Made by a program: the position numbers and the translations under genes. A DNA stretch of 64,000 nucleotides from Lewinella sp. LCG006 (GTDB taxonomy: Bacteria; Bacteroidota; Bacteroidia; Chitinophagales; Saprospiraceae), in NCBI RefSeq assembly GCF_040784935.1, contig NZ_CP160680.1, positions 6,987,802 to 7,051,801 on the forward strand. The letters run 5' to 3'. Below the pieces are notes generated by a model. The model did no database searches. It had not been told where the DNA came from and saw only the letters and a program-made list of their open reading frames with translations. Below, piece after piece: positions 34,826-44,953 of this stretch; positions within the stretch are counted from its first letter, which is position 1; the number at the start of each line of letters is the position of its first letter.

Positions 34826-36655
34826 ATGAGTTACAAAAGCCTGCGGGAAGCCGCTAATGATTTAGAACGTCACGGAAAATTGGTACGTGTAAAAGAGGAG
34901 GTTGATCCCAACTTGGAGATGGCGGAAGTGCACCGACGTATCTTCGATGAAGGGGGACCAGCTATTCTTTTTGAACGTGTCAAGGGCAGTCCGTTTCAGG
35001 CTTTGTCGAATCTTTACGGCACCTTTGAGCGTACCGAGTGGTTGTTCAGGCACACCATGGAAAGGGTACAAAAAGTGATTGAACTTAAGGCCGACCCTAC
35101 TCGGTTACTCCAAAAACCGGGGCGTTACCTCTCCGCGCCTTTTACAGCGCTAACAGCGCTGCCCATGAAAAAATGGTTGGGCAAAGCACCTATTCAATAC
35201 GGCACCACGACCATCGACCAGCTCCCGCTGGTAAAAAGTTGGCCCATGGATGGAGGTGCATTTGTAACCTTGCCACAAGTGCTCACCCTGCCTCCGGGCA
35301 GTAAAAAGGCCATGCAAAGCAACATTGGTATGTACCGTATACAACTGAGTGGCAACGCGTACGAACTGAACAAAGAAATAGGGCTCCACTACCAGCTGCA
35401 CCGTGGTATTGGGGTGCACCACACGCAGTACAATGCCAGTGAAGAGCCGTTCCGTTGCTCTATTTTTGTTGGTGGTGCGCCATCTCACGCTTTTTCGGCC
35501 ATCATGCCGCTGCCCGAAGGATTGAGCGAGTTGACCTTTGCAGGACTGCTGGGTGGCCGCCGTTTTCGCTATCTTTTTGAAGACGATTACTTCCTTTCCG
35601 GTGATGCAGATTTCGTGATTACGGGCACTATCCGCAAAGGGGAGAAGAAACCGGAAGGGCCTTTTGGCGACCACCTGGGCTATTATAGCCTGGAGCATGA
35701 TTTTCCGGTGATGGATGTTCATAAAGTACACCATAGAAAGGATGCCATCTGGCACTTTTCAGTGGTAGGCCGACCACCACAAGAAGATTCCAGTTTTGGA
35801 CACCTGATTCACCAGTTGGTGAAGCTGCTTACACCGCAAGAGTTTCCTGGCATCAAGGAGATCAAAGCAGTAGATGCCGCAGGGGTTCACCCGCTTTTAC
35901 TCGCGGTAGGATCTGAGCGCTACATGCCGTTCCGAGAAAGACGACCAGAGGAGATTTTGGCGCAAGCCAACCGGATTATTGGTTCGGGACAAACCTCGCT
36001 CTCCAAGTACCTGATTATCGCTGCGGAGGGCGACGGCCCCGTGACGACCCACGATATGCCTGGCTTTTTCCGCCACGTGCTGGAGCGTATAGACTGGACG
36101 CGTGACCTGCATTTCCATACAAAAACCACCATTGATACCCTCGACTATTCAGGTACCGACTGGAATGCAGGCTCGAAAGTAGTGATGGCTTGTTGTGGCC
36201 CTAAACTGCGGGAGCTGGCTACGGAACTTCCAACGGGGATTACCTTACCGACAGGCTTTGGCAATCCGCAACTGGCTCAGCCGGGTATTGTAGCCATTGA
36301 AGGGCCAGCTTTTACCGGCAAGGAGAGCTACACCCAGGCCCAGCAGCTGGCCGATCACCTCTCTGCAGAGCAATGGCAAAACGTGCCTTTGATTGTTTTG
36401 TGCGACGATGCCAGCTTCGTACAAGCGACGCTCAACAACTTCCTCTGGGTGACCTTCACCCGCTCGAACCCCAGCCATGACATTTATGGTGTAGACTCCT
36501 TTACGGAGTTCAAGCACTGGGGCTGCCGCGGGCCGCTGATCATTGATGCCCGTACGAAGCCGCACCACGCGCCGGAGCTGGTGCCCGATGCAGCGGTGAG
36601 TGCCAAGGTAGATCGTTTGTTTGCGAAGGGGGGGAGTTTGTATGGGGTGGTGTAA
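34826..36655 (+). CDS. ubiD: UbiD-family decarboxylase
   Basis: 609 residues, the usual length for the longer Bacteroidota form. The opening MSYKSLREAANDLERHGKLV, the GGAPSHAFSAIMPLPEG segment and the hallmark EGPFGDHLGYYSLEHDFPV followed by VVGRPPQED are all UbiD signatures that shape the prenylated-FMN site. UbiD enzymes reversibly decarboxylate aromatic or unsaturated acids; in Bacteroidota they are proposed to act in quinone biosynthesis. The UbiX partner that makes prenyl-FMN is not in the window. The gene stands alone between the IS and a T9SS cargo gene. A weak hairpin follows at 36709-36726. Confidence 0.9.
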   Translation: MSYKSLREAANDLERHGKLVRVKEEVDPNLEMAEVHRRIFDEGGPAILFERVKGSPFQALSNLYGTFERTEWLFRHTMERVQKVIELKADPTRLLQKPGRYLSAPFTALTALPMKKWLGKAPIQYGTTTIDQLPLVKSWPMDGGAFVTLPQVLTLPPGSKKAMQSNIGMYRIQLSGNAYELNKEIGLHYQLHRGIGVHHTQYNASEEPFRCSIFVGGAPSHAFSAIMPLPEGLSELTFAGLLGGRRFRYLFEDDYFLSGDADFVITGTIRKGEKKPEGPFGDHLGYYSLEHDFPVMDVHKVHHRKDAIWHFSVVGRPPQEDSSFGHLIHQLVKLLTPQEFPGIKEIKAVDAAGVHPLLLAVGSERYMPFRERRPEEILAQANRIIGSGQTSLSKYLIIAAEGDGPVTTHDMPGFFRHVLERIDWTRDLHFHTKTTIDTLDYSGTDWNAGSKVVMACCGPKLRELATELPTGITLPTGFGNPQLAQPGIVAIEGPAFTGKESYTQAQQLADHLSAEQWQNVPLIVLCDDASFVQATLNNFLWVTFTRSNPSHDIYGVDSFTEFKHWGCRGPLIIDARTKPHHAPELVPDAAVSAKVDRLFAKGGSLYGVV

Positions 36656-36708
36656 ATATTACTGTCGTAGAGCGTCCTTTTCAGTGATTAATGAGTGTTA
36701 AAAAGCGT

Positions 36709-36726
36709 CCACTTCGCTAAAAGTGG
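36709..36726 (+). terminator. Weak hairpin after ubiD
   Basis: CCACTT, a 6-nt loop and AAGTGG, followed by a short CTGACTTTT tail, about 55 bp past the ubiD stop. Stability is modest. Confidence 0.35.
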
Positions 36727-36833
36727 CTGACTTTTGTTTATCATGTTTGTCTATCTGTGAGCATATTCAGTTATGCTACAAAATCAGGTTTTCAACGAAA
36801 ATTCGAATACGATAAACAAATTTTAGACGCGCA

Positions 36834-39353
36834 ATGAATCACACTTTCCCAAAAACGTACAGTTACTTATTTTTCACATTATTATTCTCCTGTAGCCTAA
36901 ACACGTCCATACTTAGTCAAATCTGGGACCATACTTACACTATTGGTGAGTCGTGGGCCATTCAGGATGCTGGTGATGGTAGTTTGTTGATGGCTGGTAT
37001 CAAACGGGATTCTAGCTACCTCCTTCCCTCCGCTATGACGCTACATAAACTTGATCGGCAGGGGAATTTAATTTGGGAACAAGTCTACCGCAATCCCGAC
37101 CCCAGCGTGAATCAACGCGGTGTAGGAATGATTACTTTGACCGATGGTACCTTTCTGGTCATTGGAAATACTTGGTCTTCTCCTCCCTTTGTCAGCCACC
37201 CTAAACTTTGGCGGTTGAATAACAGTGGCGAGTTACTCTGGGAACTCAATTACAGTGAGCAGGATTTGAACGGGGAGATGACTCAGGCTATCCCGACCGC
37301 TGATGGGAATATCATGGTCAGAGCCTTTATGAACTTATCCCCTGGTGGACAACAACGCAAGTACGCCCTAAAACTAACTCCTACAGGAGAAGTGCTTTGG
37401 AGCTATGAAATCCCCGAAGTCTCAGGTGCCGTCAATTTCCGCTACGGAATGCCCTTTGAGTCAGCAGATGGTAACTATTACATACCTGAATACAATCGTG
37501 TTTTTGTGCTCTCGCAAGCGGGTGTTTTGCTCAATACCATTGAGACGGTTGGCTCCGTGGAAGACTTGCTAGTACTCCCTGCTGGGGATATAGTTACTGC
37601 TGGTACTTACTTCGATGACGATCTCCTCTTTTACGTTGGTGCAATAGCCCGATACGATAGCAATGGGGAACAACTGTGGGAACACGCGCTTACTTTGGAA
37701 GGAGATGTTATCCTGCGACTTACGGAGTTCACAAATAGTGGCAATGTCATTGTAGTCGGTGATGTTTACTCCCTACTCTCCGGCGTAGCGGCTGCCGAGT
37801 TGAGTATAGATGGCGACTTAATCTGGGAACAAGTTTTTTTTGATGATGCTTCGGAGATCAGCACGACCAGTCTTTTCTCTCTGGATGGGGAAGCTTTCTT
37901 CGTAACTTTTTACCGTTACCTCTGGACCGGACAAGCCTATCACAATCATAGTGCAGCCCTGCAAATCAACGAAAACGACACCGAAAAACGGTTTCCTTTA
38001 TGGATCAACACTTTTGAAGATATCAACGAAGATTGTCTCAATAACGAAGCCACTCCCATCCCCGGATTAACCGTAAAGGTTACGGGAAATAACGACACTT
38101 ACTTCAATACGACCAACTCCTCCGGACAGGCGACCTTTGCTTTAGTGGCTGGCACCTATACCTCTGAGTTGTTGGTAGACACTAGTTTTTGGGAAGGGTG
38201 CACACCTACTCAAACCACCGTTTTGAGTGAAGAGTTTTCTTTCGTTGAACAGGATTTCTTACTGCGCCAAAAAATTCCGTGCCCGCAATTATCCTCTAGT
38301 ATTTCACTACCCCGGATGCGGCCTTGCTTTTCCAACTTCCTAAGTATCAGGGTTTGTAATAACAGTAATGTACCACTGGATAGCGCCTTAATAACCATAA
38401 GTTTCCCGGAAGAAGTTGTCCAATATATCACGAGTATCCAAAATTTTGCCGGTATTGAACTTACCGATTGGAGCTTTCCTTTTTACAACATCTCTCCCGG
38501 AAGCTGCAAGCAAGCCTCATTCCGAGTGTTACTGGACTGTGATACTCCCTTGAGCATAGACATTTGTTTACAAACTACGCTGAGTACCGATTTCGAATGC
38601 GACGGCAATAGCATACCCAATCCTGACGATCAGCTATGTGTAAGAACCACCGCTAGCTATGACCCAAATGACAAGCAGGCTCAACCCTTGGGAATGGGCG
38701 AAGATCATATTATCCCACCCGACACCCCGCTGGTGTACACCATCAACTTCCAAAACACCGGTACTGACACCGCTTTCCTAGTTGTCATTCGAGATACTTT
38801 ACCCACTGAACTGAATAGCGCTAGTCTCCGCCCTGGGGTCTCTTCTCATCCCTACCAATTGGCCGTAGAAAAAGATAGTATCTTGATCTTTACTTTCCCA
38901 CAGATTTTACTGCCCGATAGCAACGTCAACGTGATCGGTTCACAAGGTTATGTGCGTTACGATATTGAAATGCAACCCGGTCTACCCTTGGGTACCACCA
39001 TCAACAACCGGGCAGGCATCTACTTTGACTTTAATGATCCTATCCTGACAGAATACGCGTTTCACAAGTTGGGGATACCCACTGAGGTGATGGAGGTAAC
39101 AGACGAAATATCAGCTCCGCTTAGGCTTTACCCAAATCCAGCACAAGCCCAGGTAAGCCTTATTTATCAGGATGAGTCAGCTTTTTCTAACCTTCGCTAT
39201 CAAATTGTCACCATGGATGGCAGGATAATTCGTAGTGGAAGTAGTTCTGGAAAAGCTCCCATTAATATTGAAGCATTATTACCAGGAATGTACTTCGTCC
39301 TTGCTTGGTCGGAAAAGGGTTATCTAGGAGCTCAAAACATGGTAAAACAGTAG
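36834..39353 (+). CDS. T9SS cargo protein with beta-propeller-like and DUF11/DUF7619-like domains
   Basis: 839 residues with a signal peptide (~1-29). The N-terminal ~400 residues repeat a blade-like pattern (L-D-x-x-G-N/E-L-I/L-W-E-x-x, followed by A-x-x-x-x-D-G), consistent with a beta-propeller. A carboxypeptidase-regulatory-like segment follows (~405-460). Residues ~610-750 carry a DUF11/DUF7619-type domain (SYDPNDKQ... to YFDFNDPILT). The end (~765-839, LRLYPNPAQAQVSL through LLPGMYFVL) is a type-A T9SS sorting domain. It should be exported and anchored or released at the surface; the ligand is unknown. No partner gene is evident. It converges with the next gene. Confidence 0.82.
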   Translation: MNHTFPKTYSYLFFTLLFSCSLNTSILSQIWDHTYTIGESWAIQDAGDGSLLMAGIKRDSSYLLPSAMTLHKLDRQGNLIWEQVYRNPDPSVNQRGVGMITLTDGTFLVIGNTWSSPPFVSHPKLWRLNNSGELLWELNYSEQDLNGEMTQAIPTADGNIMVRAFMNLSPGGQQRKYALKLTPTGEVLWSYEIPEVSGAVNFRYGMPFESADGNYYIPEYNRVFVLSQAGVLLNTIETVGSVEDLLVLPAGDIVTAGTYFDDDLLFYVGAIARYDSNGEQLWEHALTLEGDVILRLTEFTNSGNVIVVGDVYSLLSGVAAAELSIDGDLIWEQVFFDDASEISTTSLFSLDGEAFFVTFYRYLWTGQAYHNHSAALQINENDTEKRFPLWINTFEDINEDCLNNEATPIPGLTVKVTGNNDTYFNTTNSSGQATFALVAGTYTSELLVDTSFWEGCTPTQTTVLSEEFSFVEQDFLLRQKIPCPQLSSSISLPRMRPCFSNFLSIRVCNNSNVPLDSALITISFPEEVVQYITSIQNFAGIELTDWSFPFYNISPGSCKQASFRVLLDCDTPLSIDICLQTTLSTDFECDGNSIPNPDDQLCVRTTASYDPNDKQAQPLGMGEDHIIPPDTPLVYTINFQNTGTDTAFLVVIRDTLPTELNSASLRPGVSSHPYQLAVEKDSILIFTFPQILLPDSNVNVIGSQGYVRYDIEMQPGLPLGTTINNRAGIYFDFNDPILTEYAFHKLGIPTEVMEVTDEISAPLRLYPNPAQAQVSLIYQDESAFSNLRYQIVTMDGRIIRSGSSSGKAPINIEALLPGMYFVLAWSEKGYLGAQNMVKQ

Positions 39354-39381
39354 CGGAGTCAACGAGGATTCTACTACCTAA

Positions 39382-41628
39382 CTATTTAATCAATTTGAAA
39401 CTACGCTGCTGCATACCATTGCTGAGTAGGAGCAGGTAAGTTCCTGAGGGAAGCTGATGCGTATCGAAATCCGCTTGGCCGTTGACCTGCAAACAAGGCA
39501 CTCCCGTAGCACTGTAGACCACAATGTTTGCTTGAGACCAATTTTCGGGTAACTGACACTCTATGCGCCAAAGATCAGGAGCTATTCGAGTCAGTTGGTA
39601 GTCCTTTGAATTTGGATATTCCAGGTAAATCATCGATGAAAAATCGAAGGCTCCATCCCAGTCCAGCTGACGGATACGGTAGTAGCTACTGCTTGCAATT
39701 TCACGATCCAGAAATTGATATAAGCGCGCGCCATTTTCTGCGGGCAGCTCCCCTATTGCCTCCCAATTACGGGCATCGGTACTTCTTTCTATTACAAAAG
39801 AGCGAAGGTTGGTAGCGGTCACAATTTCCCACTTTACTAAAGCGTCCTTCTCGACGGTCAGTTGTACACTCATCGCTCCCCAGGTCACGGGCAGCGGTAC
39901 GAGTACATTGGTTTCTAGTGGCCCAATATCCGGCGCCGCACCATAAATGCGATCGTTTCCCACCAAATCAAATAGAAGCCCTACGTCGATAGCGGCATTG
40001 ATGAGGGGAGAGCTATTCGTAGGTAAATAATTCCCTCCCGCAACATTGGTGAGCAGTGGATCACCGTCCAGGTTATTACTGATGGTATTGCCTTGTTGCC
40101 CATCCAGACCATTGAAGTCATCTGCTGAGTAGTTGCCCCCTGCGGAGGCCAAATAGACAAACTCCGTACCGGAGGAATAATTGTAGAAAGCATTGTTTTG
40201 AAAGGTATTTCCACTTACCCCATTGTCATAAATGGCTATAGCCGTTCCTTCTTCGTAGTCGAGGTCATACGGGTTCTGACCACCGTTGATGATCACATTG
40301 TTACGAATAATATTTCCGGTAACCTGTTGACCGAATCCATAATTTCGAAGGAGGAATCCAGCCTCGTCGGTATCGTAAATGAGGTTATGGTCGTAACGAT
40401 TGTCTTCGCACACTAAATCTGTACCATAGACAGCCAAGATGAAACCATGCGCTGTTGGCGAGTTTTTGGCGGGCGAATGGCGCATATTCCGTAGGATATT
40501 ATGATGTATCCAATTGTTGTTGCCATTGATTTGACAAGCCGTACGGCAATTGGTAGCTGTATTGTAGTAAAACTCGTTGAACTGGCATTTACCGTAAACC
40601 CCATCGGCTCCCAGAGGGTGAGCATAGGGAATATCTGGTGCAGAAATGCTATTGTTATAAATCAAATTATTATTCACCCCATCGGCCGCGGAATCATCCC
40701 CTAGAAGTTCGATGGCATTATGAGCCCAGTTTTTGAACACATTATCCCTTATGATGCAATTACTGGCAGCCTTCCGCAGCCGGATACCATCTCCACAACC
40801 ACGCTCAGAAAAAGGGCCGTACATCAACTGAAAGTTGGAATTAACATTATTCTCAAAAAAGAGGATATCGCTACAAGCCCTTCGACTTCCGGAAACATTG
40901 GATTCAAGCAGTAAAGCACCTGTGCCGCCCCAACTTCCCAGCGAACAATTGCTTACCTCAATATGCTGTCCACCCAGGATAGCCAAAGAGGCACCACTAC
41001 CTCCCTGGAAATCGAGATTAGAAAAAGTAAGGTAATCTGCATTAAAAATGAGTGTGCCATAGAAGTCCTTGCTTCCGCTAATACTGCTGTATAAAAGTGC
41101 TGGATTTTGACTAGCATAAAGGTAAAGCAAGCTGGTATTTCCGTCATAATACCAGTAACTTGTTGCTCCTTCTCCATCGGTACTTCCCACTTCGCCTGCC
41201 GTATTGGCCCGCAAATATTCTACCTGATTTAGAAGTAATCGCCCAGGAGATCGAATCAAGGAAAGTACCCAGACATTGGTCATCATTTCCGTCCATTGTA
41301 AAGGATCATCAGCACCTGCAATTTCCGTCACACTGGTAATGATTGGCAAAGGAGCTGAACCATCACCATAATTATCAAAACGAATCGGTTGGGTATTGGT
41401 CCCAGAAGTCGTCAGATAGAGTTGCTCTCCCGCCCAAACCTCACCTCTTTTGAACAAAAAAACATCTCCCGGGCTATTGACTTCCCGGATCTTATAGAAG
41501 TTTTTCCATGCGGTAGCACTACTTAACCCATCATTGCTATTGCTACCATTCGTAAAATCTAAATAATAGGTGGTACCCAACAAATAGCATGCTTGAGTAA
41601 AGCACAAGAGGAACAAAAGAGATCGCAT
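39382..41628 (-). CDS. Secreted right-handed beta-helix protein with T9SS sorting domain
   Basis: 748 residues from the ATG at 41628, which starts a proper signal peptide (MRSLLFLLCFTQACYLLGTT); the longer frame to 41817 would put 63 residues ahead of it. The start of the mature protein (YYLDFTNGSNSNDGLSSATA) is typical of Bacteroidota pectate-lyase-like proteins. Parallel beta-helix rungs rich in N-x-I/V-x-x-N (for example NLIYNNSIS, NIIRNNVIINGG) span ~150-560. The final ~130 residues contain a beta domain and a type-A T9SS sorting domain. It may bind or cleave polysaccharide, but no catalytic residues can be assigned. It converges with 36834-39353 and diverges from the TonB receptor gene. 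Confidence 0.85.
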   Translation of the reverse strand: MRSLLFLLCFTQACYLLGTTYYLDFTNGSNSNDGLSSATAWKNFYKIREVNSPGDVFLFKRGEVWAGEQLYLTTSGTNTQPIRFDNYGDGSAPLPIITSVTEIAGADDPLQWTEMMTNVWVLSLIRSPGRLLLNQVEYLRANTAGEVGSTDGEGATSYWYYDGNTSLLYLYASQNPALLYSSISGSKDFYGTLIFNADYLTFSNLDFQGGSGASLAILGGQHIEVSNCSLGSWGGTGALLLESNVSGSRRACSDILFFENNVNSNFQLMYGPFSERGCGDGIRLRKAASNCIIRDNVFKNWAHNAIELLGDDSAADGVNNNLIYNNSISAPDIPYAHPLGADGVYGKCQFNEFYYNTATNCRTACQINGNNNWIHHNILRNMRHSPAKNSPTAHGFILAVYGTDLVCEDNRYDHNLIYDTDEAGFLLRNYGFGQQVTGNIIRNNVIINGGQNPYDLDYEEGTAIAIYDNGVSGNTFQNNAFYNYSSGTEFVYLASAGGNYSADDFNGLDGQQGNTISNNLDGDPLLTNVAGGNYLPTNSSPLINAAIDVGLLFDLVGNDRIYGAAPDIGPLETNVLVPLPVTWGAMSVQLTVEKDALVKWEIVTATNLRSFVIERSTDARNWEAIGELPAENGARLYQFLDREIASSSYYRIRQLDWDGAFDFSSMIYLEYPNSKDYQLTRIAPDLWRIECQLPENWSQANIVVYSATGVPCLQVNGQADFDTHQLPSGTYLLLLSNGMQQRSFKLIK

Positions 41629-41758
41629 TAAATTAGATTTCGTTAACACAAAAAGAACTCTAGAAAAGAAAAAGATACTATTTGAACCTCTTACCTCCAA
41701 GGTTCGTTTTATTGGTCTATTTTCCATTTCATGACTGACCTTCCCAATATACCCCAAA

Positions 41759-44104
41759 ATGCGTAAAATTCTATTACTAACATCCTGTTTCCTCTCCTTA
41801 TTCCCGCTCCTCTCCATCGCTCAGACTAATCATACGATTAGTGGCTACGTGACGGATGGCGACAGCGGCGAAACCCTCATCGGTGCCAATATTTACGTGG
41901 CAGAAAACCCAGAAAAGGGTACGGTCAGCAACGTTTATGGTTTCTATTCCCTGACCTTGGCGGAAGGGGAATACAACCTCGTCGTCAGCTACTTGGGTTT
42001 TCAGGATAAAATCATCCCGGTAAACCTGGATCAGAAGAGAACCATTGATATTGAGTTGAGTGTCGGTGTAGCGCTGGAGGAGGTGGTCGTCGTTGGTCAA
42101 CAAGAGGATAAAAACGTGCAGGATACCCAAATGGGAACGCTGGAGGTATCTACGGATCAAATCAAGAAACTACCCGCACTGTTGGGTGAAGTGGATGTTT
42201 TGAAAGCGATCCAGTTGCTACCGGGAGTACTGTCAGCGGGAGAAGGTAGCTCAGGCTTTTATGTACGTGGTGGTGGCCCCGACCAAAACCTGGTCTTGCT
42301 CGACGAGGCGACGGTCTACAACTCGGGCCACTTGCTGGGCTTCTTTTCCGTTTTCAATCCTGACGCCATCAAAAATACGACCCTCATCAAGGGAGGGATG
42401 CCTGCCAATTATGGCTCGCGCCTGTCTTCCGTAGTGGATATTCAGATGAAGGAAGGAAACAAGCAACGCTATGAAGTTGATGGTGGCATCGGCATCGTAG
42501 CGAGTCGCTTTACGGTACAGGGGCCCATTGCTAAAAACCAATCTTCCTTCATCGTTTCCGGCCGCCGGACCTACGCGCTGGATTTGGCGCAGCCCATCAT
42601 CAACAACACCAACTTTGCGGGGACCAACTACTATTTTTACGATCTGAATACCAAGGTCAATTACCGCATATCGGACAGGGATCGGATATTCCTCAGCGGC
42701 TATTTTGGCCGCGATGTGCTCCAGTACCGCAGCAGTGTTCGTGACTTTTTTTTCAATCTACCTTACGGGAATTCTACCGCTACGCTGCGTTGGAATCATC
42801 TCTTCAACGATAAGCTCTTCTTCAACCTGTCGGCTATTTATAACGACTATGATTTTGGTTTTGAAGGCGGGCAGGCCGACTTTTCCGTCGATGTTGCCAG
42901 TGGCGTTCGGGATGCCAACTTGAAACTCGATTTCGACTTTTTTCCTAACCCAAAACACAGTGTCAAGTTTGGCGTCCATTACACCTACCACAAGCTCACG
43001 CCCAACATTGCTAACGCCACCAACGGCGAAGAAACCTTCTCTAATAACCTGGAACCTAAATACGCCCACGAAACCGGCACCTATATCCTCGACGATTGGA
43101 AGCTAAGCTCCCGCCTGAGTATCAATTACGGTATTCGCTTCTCTACCTTCACCCAGCTGGGCCCTTATGTTTCGCCTTTTGACGGCACCGTGTACGGTAA
43201 GAACGAACCCGTAACGACCTACACCGGGTTTGAGCCTCGCCTGAGTGGTCGCTACAAGCTGGGAGCCGCGGCAAGTTTGAAAGCGGGCATAACCGTCACC
43301 AATCAGTACATTCACCTGGTGAGCAACTCCACCTCTACCCTACCCGCCGACATCTGGGTGCCGAGTACCGAAAAAATAAAACCTCAGCGAGGCATTCAGT
43401 ACGCTTTTGGCTACTTTCAAAACTTCAATGACAACACCTACGAAACCAGCGTAGAAATCTACTACAAAGACCTGGATAACCAGATCGATTACCGGGAGAA
43501 CTACGTCAATAACGCGGCCGACGATCTCGAAAACGAGTTTGTCTTTGGCCAGGGGGAAGCCTATGGGGCAGAATTTTTTCTCAACAAACGCAAAGGTGAC
43601 CTCACTGGCTGGATTGGTTACACTTTATCTAAAACCGAACGGCAATTCCCGGACATCAACGACGGCAATCCCTTTCCCGCCGTTTACGACCGAAGGCACG
43701 ATATCTCAGTAGTAGCCAATTACCAGCTTACCCCCAAATGGGAAGTTGGTGGTGCTTTCGTCTATGGCACCGGTCAGGCTTATACCCCACTACAAAGCCT
43801 CTATTTTATTGAACAAAATCTGGTGCAGGAATACGGCATTCGCAACAGCGCTCGCATTCAGCCCTATCATCGCCTGGATGTTTCAGCTACCTACACCCGA
43901 AAACCAGAAGCACAAGAGAAGCGCTTTCATTCCAGTTGGGTATTTTCGGTTTATAATATTTACAACCGTAGAAATCCTTTCTTCATCTACTACGATTTGA
44001 GCACCGATGCAGCAGCAGGTACTGCGCAAGCAAAAGCGATTCGGGTATCGTTATTCCCGGTCATTCCGAGCATCACCTGGAATTTTTCGTGGAAAGGAAA
44101 ATAA
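41759..44104 (+). CDS. TonB-dependent receptor with carboxypeptidase-regulatory N-terminus
   Basis: 781 residues with a signal peptide (~1-21). A CarboxypepD-reg-like domain (~25-110, ISGYVTDGDSGETLIGANIYV) precedes the plug (~125-235, with GFYVRGGGPDQNLVLLDEA and NYGSRLSSVVDIQMKEG). A 22-strand-type beta-barrel follows, ending in an aromatic strand (ITWNFSWKGK). This is the energised outer-membrane uptake type common in Bacteroidota. No SusD-like partner is adjacent, so the substrate is unknown and it is not a classical polysaccharide utilisation locus. It diverges from the beta-helix gene, with 130 bp between the start codons. Confidence 0.92.
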   Translation: MRKILLLTSCFLSLFPLLSIAQTNHTISGYVTDGDSGETLIGANIYVAENPEKGTVSNVYGFYSLTLAEGEYNLVVSYLGFQDKIIPVNLDQKRTIDIELSVGVALEEVVVVGQQEDKNVQDTQMGTLEVSTDQIKKLPALLGEVDVLKAIQLLPGVLSAGEGSSGFYVRGGGPDQNLVLLDEATVYNSGHLLGFFSVFNPDAIKNTTLIKGGMPANYGSRLSSVVDIQMKEGNKQRYEVDGGIGIVASRFTVQGPIAKNQSSFIVSGRRTYALDLAQPIINNTNFAGTNYYFYDLNTKVNYRISDRDRIFLSGYFGRDVLQYRSSVRDFFFNLPYGNSTATLRWNHLFNDKLFFNLSAIYNDYDFGFEGGQADFSVDVASGVRDANLKLDFDFFPNPKHSVKFGVHYTYHKLTPNIANATNGEETFSNNLEPKYAHETGTYILDDWKLSSRLSINYGIRFSTFTQLGPYVSPFDGTVYGKNEPVTTYTGFEPRLSGRYKLGAAASLKAGITVTNQYIHLVSNSTSTLPADIWVPSTEKIKPQRGIQYAFGYFQNFNDNTYETSVEIYYKDLDNQIDYRENYVNNAADDLENEFVFGQGEAYGAEFFLNKRKGDLTGWIGYTLSKTERQFPDINDGNPFPAVYDRRHDISVVANYQLTPKWEVGGAFVYGTGQAYTPLQSLYFIEQNLVQEYGIRNSARIQPYHRLDVSATYTRKPEAQEKRFHSSWVFSVYNIYNRRNPFFIYYDLSTDAAAGTAQAKAIRVSLFPVIPSITWNFSWKGK

Positions 44105-44228
44105 AAAAGCCTTATGTTTATCAGGGAAAGCGAACATAAATAACTTCCTTGAAGTTTCGAGTTCGCCTAACCAGGCGTTTTCATGCCTTTAATCGATACG
44201 AAAATCTAACATTTAAACCTGAAGTTTC

Positions 44229-44681
44229 ATGAAACAATTATTACGCATTTTACCCTTAGTGGCACTTTTAGCCTTCAGCTTCTCTAATGCCAATGCTGCT
44301 GTATTTGCTATTAATGACGCTAGCAACAAAGCATTCCTTGAAAGTCAATTCGGCACAGACAACCTCGAAGACTTTGTTCATTTGAGTGCTAAAGATGTTG
44401 CCGCAAGAACGGGAGAACGGCTAAGCCTGAAAGAAAAACTCGTCCTGAAAGTCGTCCAGCGTCAAGTAAAACGCCAGCTTAAAAAAGGTGAGCGCGTGGA
44501 CCTAAAGTCAGCACATGCGGAGGCTGGCACCACCGTAAATCTTGGTGGTTTCTTACTTGGCTTGCTCCTTGGACTACTGGGCGTTTTGATCGCATTACTG
44601 ATTGATCGCGACTTGGTTACTTCTGCCTTATATGGCTTATTGGTACTCGTGGTTATTCTGGTAATTGGCTTTGTCCTTTAA
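44229..44681 (+). CDS. Small two-helix membrane protein with signal peptide
   Basis: 150 residues. A signal peptide (MKQLLRILPLVALLAFSFSNANA) is followed by a soluble region with HLSAKDVAARTGERLSLKEK and a basic helix (~70-90). The C-terminus has a Gly/Leu-rich pair of hydrophobic helices (~103-124 and ~130-150). The layout resembles Bacteroidota proteins annotated as YqaE/Pmp3-like, whose function is unknown. It is monocistronic, with a strong terminator. Confidence 0.7.
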   Translation: MKQLLRILPLVALLAFSFSNANAAVFAINDASNKAFLESQFGTDNLEDFVHLSAKDVAARTGERLSLKEKLVLKVVQRQVKRQLKKGERVDLKSAHAEAGTTVNLGGFLLGLLLGLLGVLIALLIDRDLVTSALYGLLVLVVILVIGFVL

Positions 44682-44700
44682 TCAAAAGTAATACCCGCTA

Positions 44701-44748
44701 AAAAAGCTACTGCGTCTCTTCGTATTTTGACGTGGTAGCTTTTTTTTC
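44701..44748 (+). terminator. Strong terminator after the small membrane protein gene
   Basis: AAAAAAGCTAC pairs with GTAGCTTTTTTT, with an additional CGTC/GACG pair inside, and eight T at the end. Confidence 0.88.
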
Positions 44749-44953
44749 GCTGACATTTTTTTGCATCTACAGAGACAACTTATGCCTTAAGCTCTCTTCC
44801 CTTCCAAAATCAGTTCCCAACAATTTCATTAAACCCCTGTTCTTCTCTATCTTGTGCACTATTGAGACGCTTTTAAACGCGTACCTTCCCTTTACAACAC
44901 ACTGCCTGCCTAAGTATCACATGGAATGATAAGCACCGCTTTATCAGTACCCC

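Noticed and set aside
34603-34857. 84-codon frame between the IS and ubiD
   Set aside because: It overlaps the ubiD start and has no recognisable features; probably chance.
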